Below are positions 10,492 through 18,135 of a stretch of DNA of 35,642 nucleotides, in pieces (the stretch's first letter is position 1; every line of letters starts with the position of its first letter). The notes beneath the pieces were generated by a model that saw only the letters and a list, made by a program, of their open reading frames with translations, did no database searches and was not told where the DNA came from. This DNA is from JASFQI01 sp050115555 (GTDB lineage Bacteria; Desulfobacterota; DSM-4660; Desulfatiglandales; HGW-15): assembly GCA_050115555.1 (NCBI GenBank), contig JASFQI010000007.1:1-35642 (forward strand), written 5' to 3'. A program made the translations under genes and the position numbers.

Positions 10492-12636
10492 ATGAGCGCG
10501 AAGCCTGAAGCCAAACTTCAACGACAAAACCGCATTCTCCGGGAGCAGGTCGTCAAGATCCAACGCCGGTATGAGGAGAAGATTGCAGAGCTCTCCATGA
10601 TCCGGGAGATGGGGGCCACACTTCTTTACATCCGAAGCTTTGAACGCGCTTGCCGTTTCATCCTTCACGTCGTGATCCAGAACACCGTGGCGCAGAACTG
10701 CTCGATCATGCTCCTGGACCCGAATGCAAACCGGCTCTTCCTCGTTGCGGCCGCCGACCCCGAAGGGAACCCCTTTGTCCTGGAGTCCTGGCGCGCCGTT
10801 TCCAGAGTCGGGGTCCACTACACATTCGCCATGGGAGAAGGCGCGGCCGGGCGGGCCCTCGAGGAACAGGCCCTTGTATCCATCCCGGATGTTTCCCGTT
10901 CCGCCGACTTCGCTCAAACCGGGAAAAATCGTGTGAAGCTGGGCAGCCTCCTGGCCGTTCCCCTCATTGTGGAGGATCTGCCCCTGGGCGTGCTCAATCT
11001 GAGCCACCCTGAAACGGAAGCCTTTAATTCCAATGAGAACAAACTCTTTGAAATCATCGCCAACTTTGTCGCCCTCTCGATCCACAGCACCCTGAGCTAC
11101 GAGCGCCTCGAGGCCTCGGAGCGCAAGTACCGTTCTCTTGCAGAAAATCTCCACGACGGCGTGGCGACGCTTCAAGGCAACACCCACCTCTATGCCAATC
11201 CTCGTTACCGGGAGATCACGGGCCTCGACCTCGAGACTCTGGCGCAGACACCGTTCGATTTGCTGGTAGAAGGGCCGGAGGCCCAGCCGTTTCTTCAAGA
11301 ACTACATGGGCTCGCCATAGGGGAATCCCTGCACAGCATGTATGAACTGATCCTGCACACCCCCGACGGCAGACGGCTCGACACGGAGATCAACGCATCC
11401 GCGTTCGATCACAACGGCCAAACCGCGCGGATGATCTCCGTCCGGGATGTGACCGAGCGAAAGGCCCTGGAGCGCCACGTCGAGCAGGCCCGAAAAACGG
11501 AAGCCCTTGCCGCCGTTGCGGGCGGGGTGGCCCACGATCTGAACAACGTACTGGGGGGTCTGATCAGCTACCCCGATCTCATGCTCTTCGAGATCGCCGA
11601 GGATAGCCCCTTGCGCCAGCCACTCCTGACAGTAAAGAAGTCGGGAGAAAAGGCCGCCCGCATTGTCCAGGATCTCCTGACACTGGCCCGACGAGGCGTT
11701 GCCGCTCGTGAGATCGTGAACCTGAACGACCTCGTGAAGGAATACCTCGAGAGCCCCGAATATGCTTCCCTCAAGGCCTACCATCCCAGGGTCGAGGTAA
11801 CGACCCGGCTGGACGCGAACCTTTGGAACGTGAGCGGATCCCCGGTTCACCTCTCCAAGACCCTCATGAATCTCGTCTCCAATGCCGCGGAAGCCATGCC
11901 CGACGGAGGTGCGGTCTTGATCTCCACGCGAAACCGGAGTGTGAGTCCATCGTCCGACCCTGCCGGCGATGCGCAAGGCAAAGACGCAGTGGTCCTTTCC
12001 GTGGCCGACCAGGGGAAGGGAATCGCCGAAGACGAGATTCAGCGTATTTTTGAGCCGTTCTTCACAAAAAAAGTCATGGGACGAAGCGGCACAGGCCTGG
12101 GCATGAGCGTGGTCAAAGGGACGGTTGACGATCACGGGGGGCAAATCAACGTCCAGAGCCGACCGGGTCTGGGTACGACCTTCACCCTGCATTTTCCCGC
12201 CACCCAAGCAACAAAAAAAGACTCCAAAGAGGCTCGCGGGCCGGATGCGTTTCGTGGACAGGGCGAGAGCATCCTGGTAGTGGACGACGTAGAAGAACAG
12301 AGGAGGATTGCCGAGGCCCTGCTGGGCCGTCTCGGGTATTCGACCTGGTGCGTCCCGAGCGGTGAGGAGGCTGTCGAGTCCGTGAAAACGCAAAAACCCG
12401 ACCTCGTCCTGCTGGACATGATCATGGATCCCGGGATGGACGGTCTGGAGACGTATCGGCATATGCTCGCCCTTTACCCCGAGCTCCCCGCGGTTCTGGT
12501 GAGCGGGTACACGATGACCCAAGCCGTCCGCGATGCTCGGGATCTTGAGTCCATTCTCTTCCTGAAGAAGCCTTACGCCCTCGACTCCTTGGGAACGACC
12601 GTGCGACAGGCACTGAGCCGTGCGGTCCCTGCCTGA
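10492..12636 (+). CDS. Soluble hybrid sensor histidine kinase (GAF, PAS, HisKA, HATPase, REC)
   Basis: The 714-residue product starts with a coiled coil (about 5-40), then GAF (about 45-200), PAS (about 210-325), HisKA with His348 in GGVAHDLNN, HATPase with Asn465, a canonical D506-Q-G-K-G G1 box and FEPFFTKK, and a C-terminal receiver with Asp642 and the KKP lysine. No membrane segment is present, so it is cytosolic. The kinase-receiver half is closely similar to that of the kinase two genes upstream, even in the LLDM...PGMDGLETYR block, which points to duplication. The ATG at 10492 starts in a frame open since 9802; starts further up would overlap the HDOD gene and are rejected. The ribosome site is weak. 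Confidence 0.92.
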   Translation: MSAKPEAKLQRQNRILREQVVKIQRRYEEKIAELSMIREMGATLLYIRSFERACRFILHVVIQNTVAQNCSIMLLDPNANRLFLVAAADPEGNPFVLESWRAVSRVGVHYTFAMGEGAAGRALEEQALVSIPDVSRSADFAQTGKNRVKLGSLLAVPLIVEDLPLGVLNLSHPETEAFNSNENKLFEIIANFVALSIHSTLSYERLEASERKYRSLAENLHDGVATLQGNTHLYANPRYREITGLDLETLAQTPFDLLVEGPEAQPFLQELHGLAIGESLHSMYELILHTPDGRRLDTEINASAFDHNGQTARMISVRDVTERKALERHVEQARKTEALAAVAGGVAHDLNNVLGGLISYPDLMLFEIAEDSPLRQPLLTVKKSGEKAARIVQDLLTLARRGVAAREIVNLNDLVKEYLESPEYASLKAYHPRVEVTTRLDANLWNVSGSPVHLSKTLMNLVSNAAEAMPDGGAVLISTRNRSVSPSSDPAGDAQGKDAVVLSVADQGKGIAEDEIQRIFEPFFTKKVMGRSGTGLGMSVVKGTVDDHGGQINVQSRPGLGTTFTLHFPATQATKKDSKEARGPDAFRGQGESILVVDDVEEQRRIAEALLGRLGYSTWCVPSGEEAVESVKTQKPDLVLLDMIMDPGMDGLETYRHMLALYPELPAVLVSGYTMTQAVRDARDLESILFLKKPYALDSLGTTVRQALSRAVPA

Positions 12637-12690
12637 CCTTTCTCCGAACTTGAACGATACGCTCTGAACGCCATCCGCTCCGGCACCGGC

Positions 12691-12836
12691 GGAAACCGTC
12701 TCGCCGCCTCCGCTCCAGAGGCGAACGGTAGCTTTCGTCAAGGCTTCGGTGCAGGTAGAGCACCGTTTTCGGGCAGTGTGTCGAATGGGGTAAGGGGCCT
12801 TCTTTTACGAACACGAATCACGAACCACGATCACGG
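12691..12836 (-). repeat. ~150 bp dispersed repeat, inverted copy
   Basis: Read on the minus strand it begins with the heptamer-like core cgtggttcgtgattcgtgtt, passes a ctctacctgcaccg block, and ends with gttcgcctctggagcggagg followed by cggcg. The same blocks in the same order form the tandem units at 33016-33464. It covers the gap between the second kinase and the next gene and runs into that gene's last codons. Confidence 0.75.
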
Positions 12837-13632
12837 AATCTGGGCCCGCTTCGGCACCGGGGGAATCCCTGAAGGCCACGTCCGCGATGTAGGGAAAGTG
12901 GTCCGAGGGGTAGCGCCCGTCCTCGTTATCCCTCACGATGCGCACGTCCTGGACGACCAGGGAAGGCCGTACCAGGATCCAGTCCATACGCGTTTTTTGG
13001 GGGACCCCGTCGAAGCCGTGGTGCGTGAACCCGGCCTCAGTCTCGTCCGCGTCGAGAGTCTGCCAGGTGTCCTGAAGCCGGGTGTGATTGGAGACCAGCA
13101 CCTGGTGAGCCCGGGAGTCCGGAGTATCGTTGAAATCCCCCATGACCGTGGCCGGCCCGTCCCGTTCGGCGATCCAATCCGCCACCATGCCCGCCTGGCG
13201 GTAGCGAGCCTCCTGCCCCAGATGGTCCAGATGGGTGACCACCGCCCACAGCCTTTGTTTTGTGAGGCGACACATCAATTCCGCGGCACTCATCATGCGC
13301 GGAAATGCGCTGTCCCAGTCCTGACTGCGATGGACGCGCGGCGTGGTGGAGAGCCAGAACTCGTCCCCTCCTATCACGTCGAAGGCCTGCCTTCGAACGA
13401 ACAGGGTCGGGTACTGACACGTGTCGTCGATCACACGATCCGGCGCATGGAGCACGTACTCTGGAAGGGCGTCACCGAGGAATTGAAGCTGAACCCACCG
13501 CCCCTCCTGGGTTCCCAGAATATCCGGCGCATACCGCTGGATGAGGCGAACCACCTGCTCCCGGCGATGGACCCAGGCGTTGTCCCCGTCGCGATCGTTC
13601 TCGAATCGAAGGTTAAACGTCATAAACCTCAT
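12805..13632 (-). CDS. Endonuclease/exonuclease/phosphatase (EEP) family hydrolase
   Basis: The 275-residue product has the EEP catalytic motifs in order: TFNLRFEND (Asn), PDILGTQEG (metal-binding Glu), VVTHLDHLG, MGDFNDTP (Asp and Asn) and PSDHFPYIADV (Asp-His). It should hydrolyse phosphodiester or phosphomonoester bonds with Mg2+; the substrate (DNA, nucleotide or lipid) cannot be told. There is no signal peptide. The start at 13632 (MRFMTFN) follows GAGGAGACACC. The last codons (reading DSVIVVRDSCS) and the stop are made of the dispersed repeat, so the native C-terminus has probably been replaced or extended. The next plus-strand gene, pgk, is divergent. Confidence 0.88.
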   Translation of the reverse strand: MRFMTFNLRFENDRDGDNAWVHRREQVVRLIQRYAPDILGTQEGRWVQLQFLGDALPEYVLHAPDRVIDDTCQYPTLFVRRQAFDVIGGDEFWLSTTPRVHRSQDWDSAFPRMMSAAELMCRLTKQRLWAVVTHLDHLGQEARYRQAGMVADWIAERDGPATVMGDFNDTPDSRAHQVLVSNHTRLQDTWQTLDADETEAGFTHHGFDGVPQKTRMDWILVRPSLVVQDVRIVRDNEDGRYPSDHFPYIADVAFRDSPGAEAGPDSVIVVRDSCS

Positions 13633-13761
13633 GGTGTCTCCTCTCCCATCCCCAAAACGCCCGAGGGCGCCTGCTGAAAACCGGATTGCCGGGACGTATT
13701 TCATCCTACCCCACCCCCCGGCACCTGACAACCCGGCAGCCCCTGAGACTGTGCTCTATGT

Positions 13762-13789
13762 TTGAAAACGCCATCCCGGCTGGTATATG
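13762..13789 (+). promoter_or_regulatory. Candidate extended -10 sigma-70 promoter for pgk
   Basis: TTGAAA (13762-13767), 16 bp spacer, TATATG (13784-13789), with TG one base before the -10. The predicted leader is about 57 nt. Confidence 0.55.
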
Positions 13790-13852
13790 ATGCTGAAGCA
13801 GAAACACTCGGTTGGCAAGGGACACAATAAACCATCTCAAGGAGGAAGGATC

Positions 13853-15169
13853 ATGAGTCCAAACGAGCTGGATCCGGGACTCCCCCTGATCCAGAATGCC
13901 GAACTCAGGGACTGCGTGGTACTCGTCCGGGTGGACCATAACGTGGTCAAAAAGGGAAAAATTAAGGATCCCTATCGTATAGAGGCTTCTCTGCCCACCC
14001 TCTTCCGCATCCTCGAGCAGGGTGGGCGGCCCATTCTGATGACCCACGTAGGGAGACCCCGAGACAAAAAAACGGGCAAGATCACGGAGGACGGGCAGGC
14101 ATCGGTTCGGCCCGTCGTGGAGTACCTCGAAAACAAGCTGGGAGCGCGTTTCGCCGTCCCAAATCTTCCAGCCAAGGACGATCTGGGCATTCAGGAGATC
14201 GATGCCTCCCTGGATGGCCTGATTCAGGGCCTTCGGGACCGTCGCATTCCGGGGATTTACCTGCCGAACACACGCTGTTTTCAGGGAGAGGAGGCCAAGG
14301 GGGAAGCGCGGGAGAAACTGGCCGCGCAACTCGCCGCCCTGGCGGATGTTTACGTCAACGATGCCTTTGGGTCGTGGCAGCCCCATGCCAGCACCTATGA
14401 CGTGACCCGCTACCTGCCCGCATTCGCCGGCATCCTCATGCAGAAGGAGCTCCTCAACCTCCAGCACGTACTGAAACCTGAACGGCCTTTTGTGGCCGTG
14501 GTGGCAGGGGCCAAGTTCGACACCAAGATCGGTCCGTTACGCCGCATCCACGCCGGCGTGGACCATCTCGTGCTGGGAGGCGTGATCTACAACGCCTACC
14601 TGTGCGCCAAGTACGGAATCCACGTACAGGGGGTGGAAGAGGAGGACGTCCGCGCTGCAGGAGAGCTGGTGGCCCTGGATCGTGAGGCCGGGAAGGTCGT
14701 GGATCTCCCTGCCGTGGTGGAGTCGGACTCCCCGAAAGCTCGGGAAGAAGGAAGGTACCGAACCCGACGCATAAAAGACTTTGCACGAGATCAGGAGTAC
14801 GGCCCGTTTCTGGATGCGGCCCCCGAGTCCTTTGACGACGCCGGGTTGAGCAAGATCCTGGCCTCGGCCCGTACCCTTTTTGTCAACGCGGTCATGGGGC
14901 TCACGCCGCTCTTCACCGAAGGGACGGAAAAGCTGAACCGGGTCCTCGCAGACAACACCGCGGCCCGCAAGCTGATCGGCGGCGGCGACACACTACAGGA
15001 GTTCAAGACACTGAATCCGGGCCTTTTTCTCTCCGCAGTCGATGACCCCTCCTACTACTTTTTTACCGGGGGAGGCACCGTGCTCAAGGCGATCGAGGAG
15101 GGTTCCCCGTATGCCCTGGGTCCGGTCAAGGCCCTCATGGAAAACCGCGGGCGGCGCCCCGGGGGCTGA
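13853..15169 (+). CDS. pgk: Divergent phosphoglycerate kinase homologue
   Basis: PGK interconverts 1,3-bisphosphoglycerate plus ADP and 3-phosphoglycerate plus ATP. This 438-residue protein keeps many PGK landmarks: R26-x-D28-x-N30, Arg42, THVGRP (64-69), Arg141 in NTRCFQGEE, VNDAFG (168-173), AGAKFDTKI (219-227), GGGDT (376-380) and FFTGGGT (403-409). It departs at two sites: the TAHRAHAS loop reads SWQPHAS, one residue shorter and without its Arg, and the NGPMGVFE nucleotide loop reads NAVMGLTPLF. It also has extra residues around 283-325. It may be a true but divergent PGK or a paralogue with altered chemistry. The ATG at 13853 has GGAGGAAGGATC before it. No GAPDH gene is adjacent; enolase is 10 kb away. 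Confidence 0.85.
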   Translation: MSPNELDPGLPLIQNAELRDCVVLVRVDHNVVKKGKIKDPYRIEASLPTLFRILEQGGRPILMTHVGRPRDKKTGKITEDGQASVRPVVEYLENKLGARFAVPNLPAKDDLGIQEIDASLDGLIQGLRDRRIPGIYLPNTRCFQGEEAKGEAREKLAAQLAALADVYVNDAFGSWQPHASTYDVTRYLPAFAGILMQKELLNLQHVLKPERPFVAVVAGAKFDTKIGPLRRIHAGVDHLVLGGVIYNAYLCAKYGIHVQGVEEEDVRAAGELVALDREAGKVVDLPAVVESDSPKAREEGRYRTRRIKDFARDQEYGPFLDAAPESFDDAGLSKILASARTLFVNAVMGLTPLFTEGTEKLNRVLADNTAARKLIGGGDTLQEFKTLNPGLFLSAVDDPSYYFFTGGGTVLKAIEEGSPYALGPVKALMENRGRRPGG

Positions 15170-15275
15170 TCCCTCGACCCCGCCGGCAGCGATCATTCGA
15201 AAAAAAACCGCCTTCCCAAAGTCGGCGCTTCAGAAGACGGTCGAACGTACCCCATTTATAAAAACCCATGGTGAA

Positions 15276-15304
15276 GGCGGCGTGCCGCTGCACGCCGTCT
15301 TTTT
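15276..15304 (+). terminator. Rho-independent terminator downstream of pgk
   Basis: A 10 bp stem GGCGGCGTGC/GCACGCCGTC with loop CGCT (15276-15299) is followed at once by five T (15300-15304). It lies 107 nt after the pgk stop. Confidence 0.85.
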
Positions 15305-15313
15305 CGATCTGAA

Positions 15314-15574
15314 TCAGAAGTTTTCCACCCTCCTCGACTCACGGTTCGCCGCCATGCCGCGAATCCGCTGGATTTCACCCTCGGCAATCTGCAACTCTTT
15401 TTGCAATGCCTTTGCGTACTCGCTTCGGTCTTCCAGGTGATCGGCGGTTTCTCTTGCCCTATTCATAGCATTGAGCTGAATTTCATCGATCTTTTTACGT
15501 TCTTCGTGGGTCAGATTGGGATCGTTCAGGTCATCATTCATCATGTCCTGTAGGAATGGTTCCTTGTCTGTCAT
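15314..15574 (-). CDS. Small charged protein of unknown function
   Basis: I do not recognise this 86-residue protein. It is strongly charged and predicted mostly helical (EERKKIDEIQ, EYAKALQKEL, EGEIQRIRG), with no Cys, membrane segment or signal peptide, and it begins MTDKEPFLQDMM. It is very probably real: AAAGGAGG lies before the ATG at 15574 and a near-consensus sigma-70 promoter with an attenuator-like hairpin lies further upstream. The stop is next to the pgk terminator, so the two genes converge. It might be a regulatory or protein-binding helical peptide, but that is a guess. Confidence 0.7.
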   Translation of the reverse strand: MTDKEPFLQDMMNDDLNDPNLTHEERKKIDEIQLNAMNRARETADHLEDRSEYAKALQKELQIAEGEIQRIRGMAANRESRRVENF

Positions 15575-15604
15575 GCTTACCTCCTTTTGCTGTCTCTCTT
15601 TGAA

Positions 15605-15632
15605 ATGCAAGAAAGCCCGCCATTCAGCGGGC
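15605..15632 (-). terminator. Attenuator-like hairpin in the leader of the small charged protein gene
   Basis: On the minus strand GCCCGC-tgaatg-GCGGGC (15615-15632) is followed by tttctt. It sits about 22 to 40 nt after the predicted transcript start and before the ribosome site, where an attenuator would lie. The T tract is interrupted, so premature termination is only possible. Confidence 0.5.
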
Positions 15633-15660
15633 CGGGATGGATTGAACCGTCCTTTTTCAA

Positions 15661-15688
15661 AATATAGCACTTTAATGGGAAATATCAA
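15661..15688 (-). promoter_or_regulatory. Sigma-70 promoter for the small charged protein gene
   Basis: On the minus strand TTGATA (15683-15688), 16 bp spacer, TATATT (15661-15666): five of six matches in each hexamer. The predicted transcript start is near 15654. Confidence 0.7.
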
Positions 15689-15802
15689 TACCCTCTTTTT
15701 CGGGCGGGTTCCGAATATACTTCGTCGATCCTACGGGGAGTGTCAACCCTTGAATCGAAAATAAACAAGAGACCCCGGCCCGCTCTCACGATGGCGGAAC
15801 CG

Positions 15803-16249
15803 TCAGGAACCGTGGAGGGCCTCATCCCCGCAACGCCTCTGGTATGCCTTGAGATCGTGCCGAAGCCAGCTGGGCACCTCCACTTTTTTAAACGTTTCCA
15901 AGTGCATGCAAACCGTTACATTGTGACCCTCGGCCACGGGGCGGTCCCGATCACCCAGGCGGTAGGCCAGATATCCCCAGGTAACGGACGTTTTCCCGAT
16001 GCTGCGGACAGACACCTCCACACCAATGTGGTCCCCGAACGAAAGGGGCCGCCGAAAATCCGCCTCCAGGTGGACGGTGGGAAAGGCCACACCGTGCTGG
16101 TTTACGATGGCGGCATAATCGATCCCCAGCTCCGCCCCGAAGAACTCCTCCAAGGCCACGTGAAAGTAGTGCACAAAACGCGGGTAGTAAACAATCCCCG
16201 CATTGTCAATGTCCCCGAATCGGACTTTCAAGTGCGCGCAGTAGGCCAT
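15803..16249 (-). CDS. Acyl-CoA thioesterase, YbgC/4HBT hot-dog family
   Basis: Hydrolyses an acyl-CoA thioester to free acid and CoA. The 148-residue protein has the hot-dog N-terminal signature RFGDIDNAGIVYYPRFVHYF, with the catalytic Asp at about residue 15, followed by the central helix and the strands DFRRPLSFGDHIGVEVSV. The length is normal for one hot-dog domain. A GAGGAGGG ribosome site precedes the ATG at 16249. It has its own promoter with a palindrome over the -35 box. Chain-length preference cannot be read from sequence; YbgC relatives act on short-chain, hydroxybenzoyl or ACP-linked substrates. No Tol-Pal genes are adjacent. Confidence 0.9.
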   Translation of the reverse strand: MAYCAHLKVRFGDIDNAGIVYYPRFVHYFHVALEEFFGAELGIDYAAIVNQHGVAFPTVHLEADFRRPLSFGDHIGVEVSVRSIGKTSVTWGYLAYRLGDRDRPVAEGHNVTVCMHLETFKKVEVPSWLRHDLKAYQRRCGDEALHGS

Positions 16250-16351
16250 GCCCTCCTCCTCGAAATTCCCATCTCATCCGTGACGACGAGGCATCCTCTC
16301 ACATCCCCTGAGGAAAAAGCATTCGCTTTCTCTTGCCCCGGTTGGGCTCCT

Positions 16352-16380
16352 TTTCTATCCCTTAGCGACACCGGTGTCAA
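16352..16380 (-). promoter_or_regulatory. Sigma-70 promoter with palindromic operator-like site, thioesterase gene
   Basis: On the minus strand TTGACA (16375-16380), 17 bp spacer, TAGAAA (16352-16357). The perfect 12 bp palindrome GACACCGGTGTC (16367-16378) overlaps the -35 box, where a bound repressor would block polymerase. Confidence 0.55.
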
Positions 16381-16481
16381 TTCTCCTTCCTGCCGATCGG
16401 ACCCGCCCGATCTTCCGGCCCAGGCCTGAAGGACACCCAAAAACCGCGACTTCCTCTTCCAAGGGGGCCTGATGGAAGATC

Positions 16482-16508
16482 TTGACAAAACCCCGAAACC
16501 CATACTAG
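16482..16508 (+). promoter_or_regulatory. Candidate promoter for ridA
   Basis: A perfect -35 TTGACA (16482-16487) is followed after 15 bp by TACTAG (16503-16508). The spacing is short, so the -10 choice is uncertain. Confidence 0.4.
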
Positions 16509-16545
16509 GGTAGCGCTCTTCAGAGAAGCGGTCGGAGTGAATCCC

Positions 16546-16923
16546 ATGCGCGAGACCATTCAAACGGACAACGCTCCCGCGGCGGTGGGACCGTACAGTC
16601 AAGCTATTCGGGCGGCAGGGCTGGTGTTCACCTCGGGCCAGATCCCACTGGACCCCGCCACGGGCACACTGGTTCAAGGCGGGATCCGCGAGCAAGCCCG
16701 TCAATCCTTGGAAAATCTCCGGGCCGTCCTCGAAGCGGCCGGGACGAATTTTTCGCGCGTTGTCAAGGCCACCATCTACCTGGCGGACATTCAGGACTTC
16801 GCCGTCGTCAACGAGGTGTACGGAAGCTTTTTCCCGTCGGATCCGCCCGCAAGAAGCGCTTTCCAGGTAGCCGCCCTTCCCCTGGAAGCGCGAGTGGAGA
16901 TCGAAATGATTGCGCTCGCCTGA
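16546..16923 (+). CDS. ridA: RidA/YjgF/YER057c family enamine/imine deaminase
   Basis: RidA hydrolyses reactive enamine/imine products of PLP enzymes such as 2-aminoacrylate, protecting other PLP enzymes in the cytosol. The 125-residue protein has the family features PAAVGPYSQAI, VFTSGQIPLDP, the central VKATIYLADIQDF and PPARSAFQVAALPLEARVEIE, in which the conserved Arg that binds the substrate carboxylate is present. It should form a trimer. I prefer the ATG at 16546 because GGAG lies 8 nt before it; a GTG at 16537 overlaps that site. The NifU-like gene starts 57 nt downstream on the same strand, so both are probably one transcript. Confidence 0.95.
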   Translation: MRETIQTDNAPAAVGPYSQAIRAAGLVFTSGQIPLDPATGTLVQGGIREQARQSLENLRAVLEAAGTNFSRVVKATIYLADIQDFAVVNEVYGSFFPSDPPARSAFQVAALPLEARVEIEMIALA

Positions 16924-16980
16924 GTGGAGCGCATTGCCGGTCGTTCAGAAAAGCACGTCGGTCTTGTTCGGATAGATGAG

Positions 16981-17391
16981 ATGAATACGAAAGAAAAACC
17001 TTTTGATTTCTGGCAGGATCACTCGCTCCGTTACCTGGAAATGGCCTTTCGCACGGATCGACAGGAGCGCCTGGAAAACCCCGATGGATTCGGATCGCGA
17101 ACCGGTGACTGCGGAGACACGGTTTCCTTTTATCTGACCATCCGGGACGATCGCCTTGATGCGGTGTCTTTTGAAGCCAACGGCTGCATGAACACCACGG
17201 CCTGCGCTAACACGGTTGCCGAGTTCGCCGAGGGCAAGACCGTGGGAGAAGCCTGGGGAATTAACCCGGAGAAGGTCGTCGAATACCTGGAAACCCTTCC
17301 CAAGGGGCACACGCATTGTGCCGAGCTGGCGGTTGGGGCGCTGTACCTTGCCCTGGCAGACAGCCGTCGTCGCGCCGGAAAGGCCGCCTGA
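16981..17391 (+). CDS. NifU/IscU N-terminal-like iron-sulfur scaffold protein
   Basis: The 136-residue protein resembles the NifU_N/IscU scaffold that holds a nascent Fe-S cluster. Three conserved cysteine regions are visible: GDCGDT, FEANGCMNTTACANT and HTHCAELAVGAL. The first replaces the usual NPxCGD. There is no C-terminal NifU thioredoxin-like or ferredoxin domain. No iscS or hscAB homologue is adjacent, so it is an orphan scaffold, possibly working with a distant desulfurase. The start at 16981 has a weak ribosome site; a GTG at 16924 directly after the ridA stop would extend it by 19 residues unlike the family. The following gene is convergent. Confidence 0.85.
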   Translation: MNTKEKPFDFWQDHSLRYLEMAFRTDRQERLENPDGFGSRTGDCGDTVSFYLTIRDDRLDAVSFEANGCMNTTACANTVAEFAEGKTVGEAWGINPEKVVEYLETLPKGHTHCAELAVGALYLALADSRRRAGKAA

Positions 17392-17432
17392 TCTCCACCC
17401 AACCCTCCCCGATTCGGCTTTAGCCTTCTTTG

Positions 17433-18026
17433 TCAATCCGTCCGCTGAATTTCTCGGGCCAGGTCGCGGCCTGACTGGTAGGCCTCGTCCAGATACTCGG
17501 GGCACCCGTCTACGTCCCCCTGAAAATCGAGGCCCCTGTAGAGAAGCGACCGCCACAGGACCATGTCCAGGGCGTCGAAAAAGTAGCGGACCGTGAGGAG
17601 GCTTCCGTCGAAGAGTCTTTTGCCCCTCGTCGCGCCCACGGATATGAACAGCCCCTTTCGTCCGGCATCCGGGCTCCCGACGGGCTTCTTTTCCACCCAG
17701 TAGCGTTTCACCCAGAGGGACTGGCATCGATCCATCATGATTTTCGTGTGGGCGCTGACCGTGTAGAAAAACATGGGCGAAGCCAGCATGACGCCCCGGC
17801 AAGCGACAAACCGGTCATAGAGGCCCTGGAAGTCGTCCTGGATGGCACAACGCCCAGTCTTTTTACATGCGTAGATCTCCAGGCAGGGCGACATGTTCAG
17901 GTCCCTCAGTATGACCTCTTCCACCTCGGCGCCCTCGTCCCGTGCCCCCTGCACGGACCGGCGAAGGAGAGTTGCCGTGTTCCCCTTGCGTCGCGGGCTC
18001 CCATAGACGGCCACGATATCGGTCAT
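17433..18026 (-). CDS. NAD(P)H-dependent FMN reductase-like flavoprotein
   Basis: The 197-residue protein begins VAVYGSPRRKGNT, the FMN phosphate-binding loop of the flavodoxin-like fold, and has LASPMFFYTVSAHTKIMMDR for the isoalloxazine side. Near residues 48-60 it carries C48, C54 and C60 followed by DDF, similar to the compact cysteine cluster of iron-sulfur flavoproteins, but one of the usual four cysteines is Ile here, so a [4Fe-4S] cluster is doubtful. It probably passes electrons from NAD(P)H to an unknown acceptor. The start at 18026 is preceded by GGGAGG. It lies 109 bp downstream of the DAC-domain gene on the same strand and converges on the NifU-like gene. Confidence 0.85.
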   Translation of the reverse strand: MTDIVAVYGSPRRKGNTATLLRRSVQGARDEGAEVEEVILRDLNMSPCLEIYACKKTGRCAIQDDFQGLYDRFVACRGVMLASPMFFYTVSAHTKIMMDRCQSLWVKRYWVEKKPVGSPDAGRKGLFISVGATRGKRLFDGSLLTVRYFFDALDMVLWRSLLYRGLDFQGDVDGCPEYLDEAYQSGRDLAREIQRTD

Positions 18027-18135
18027 TCCCGATCCCTCCCGGTCTTCTCGACCTGGCAGCTACCAAACAGTCCACGATACGAAGTCCCCGGAAGACTCCC
18101 TGTCGAAGGACTCGTTCCAGTACCCCGCAAAGGGG

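Noticed and set aside
11302..12741. 479-codon open frame on the minus strand under the second kinase
   Set aside because: Antisense shadow; the plus strand encodes conserved HATPase and receiver motifs.
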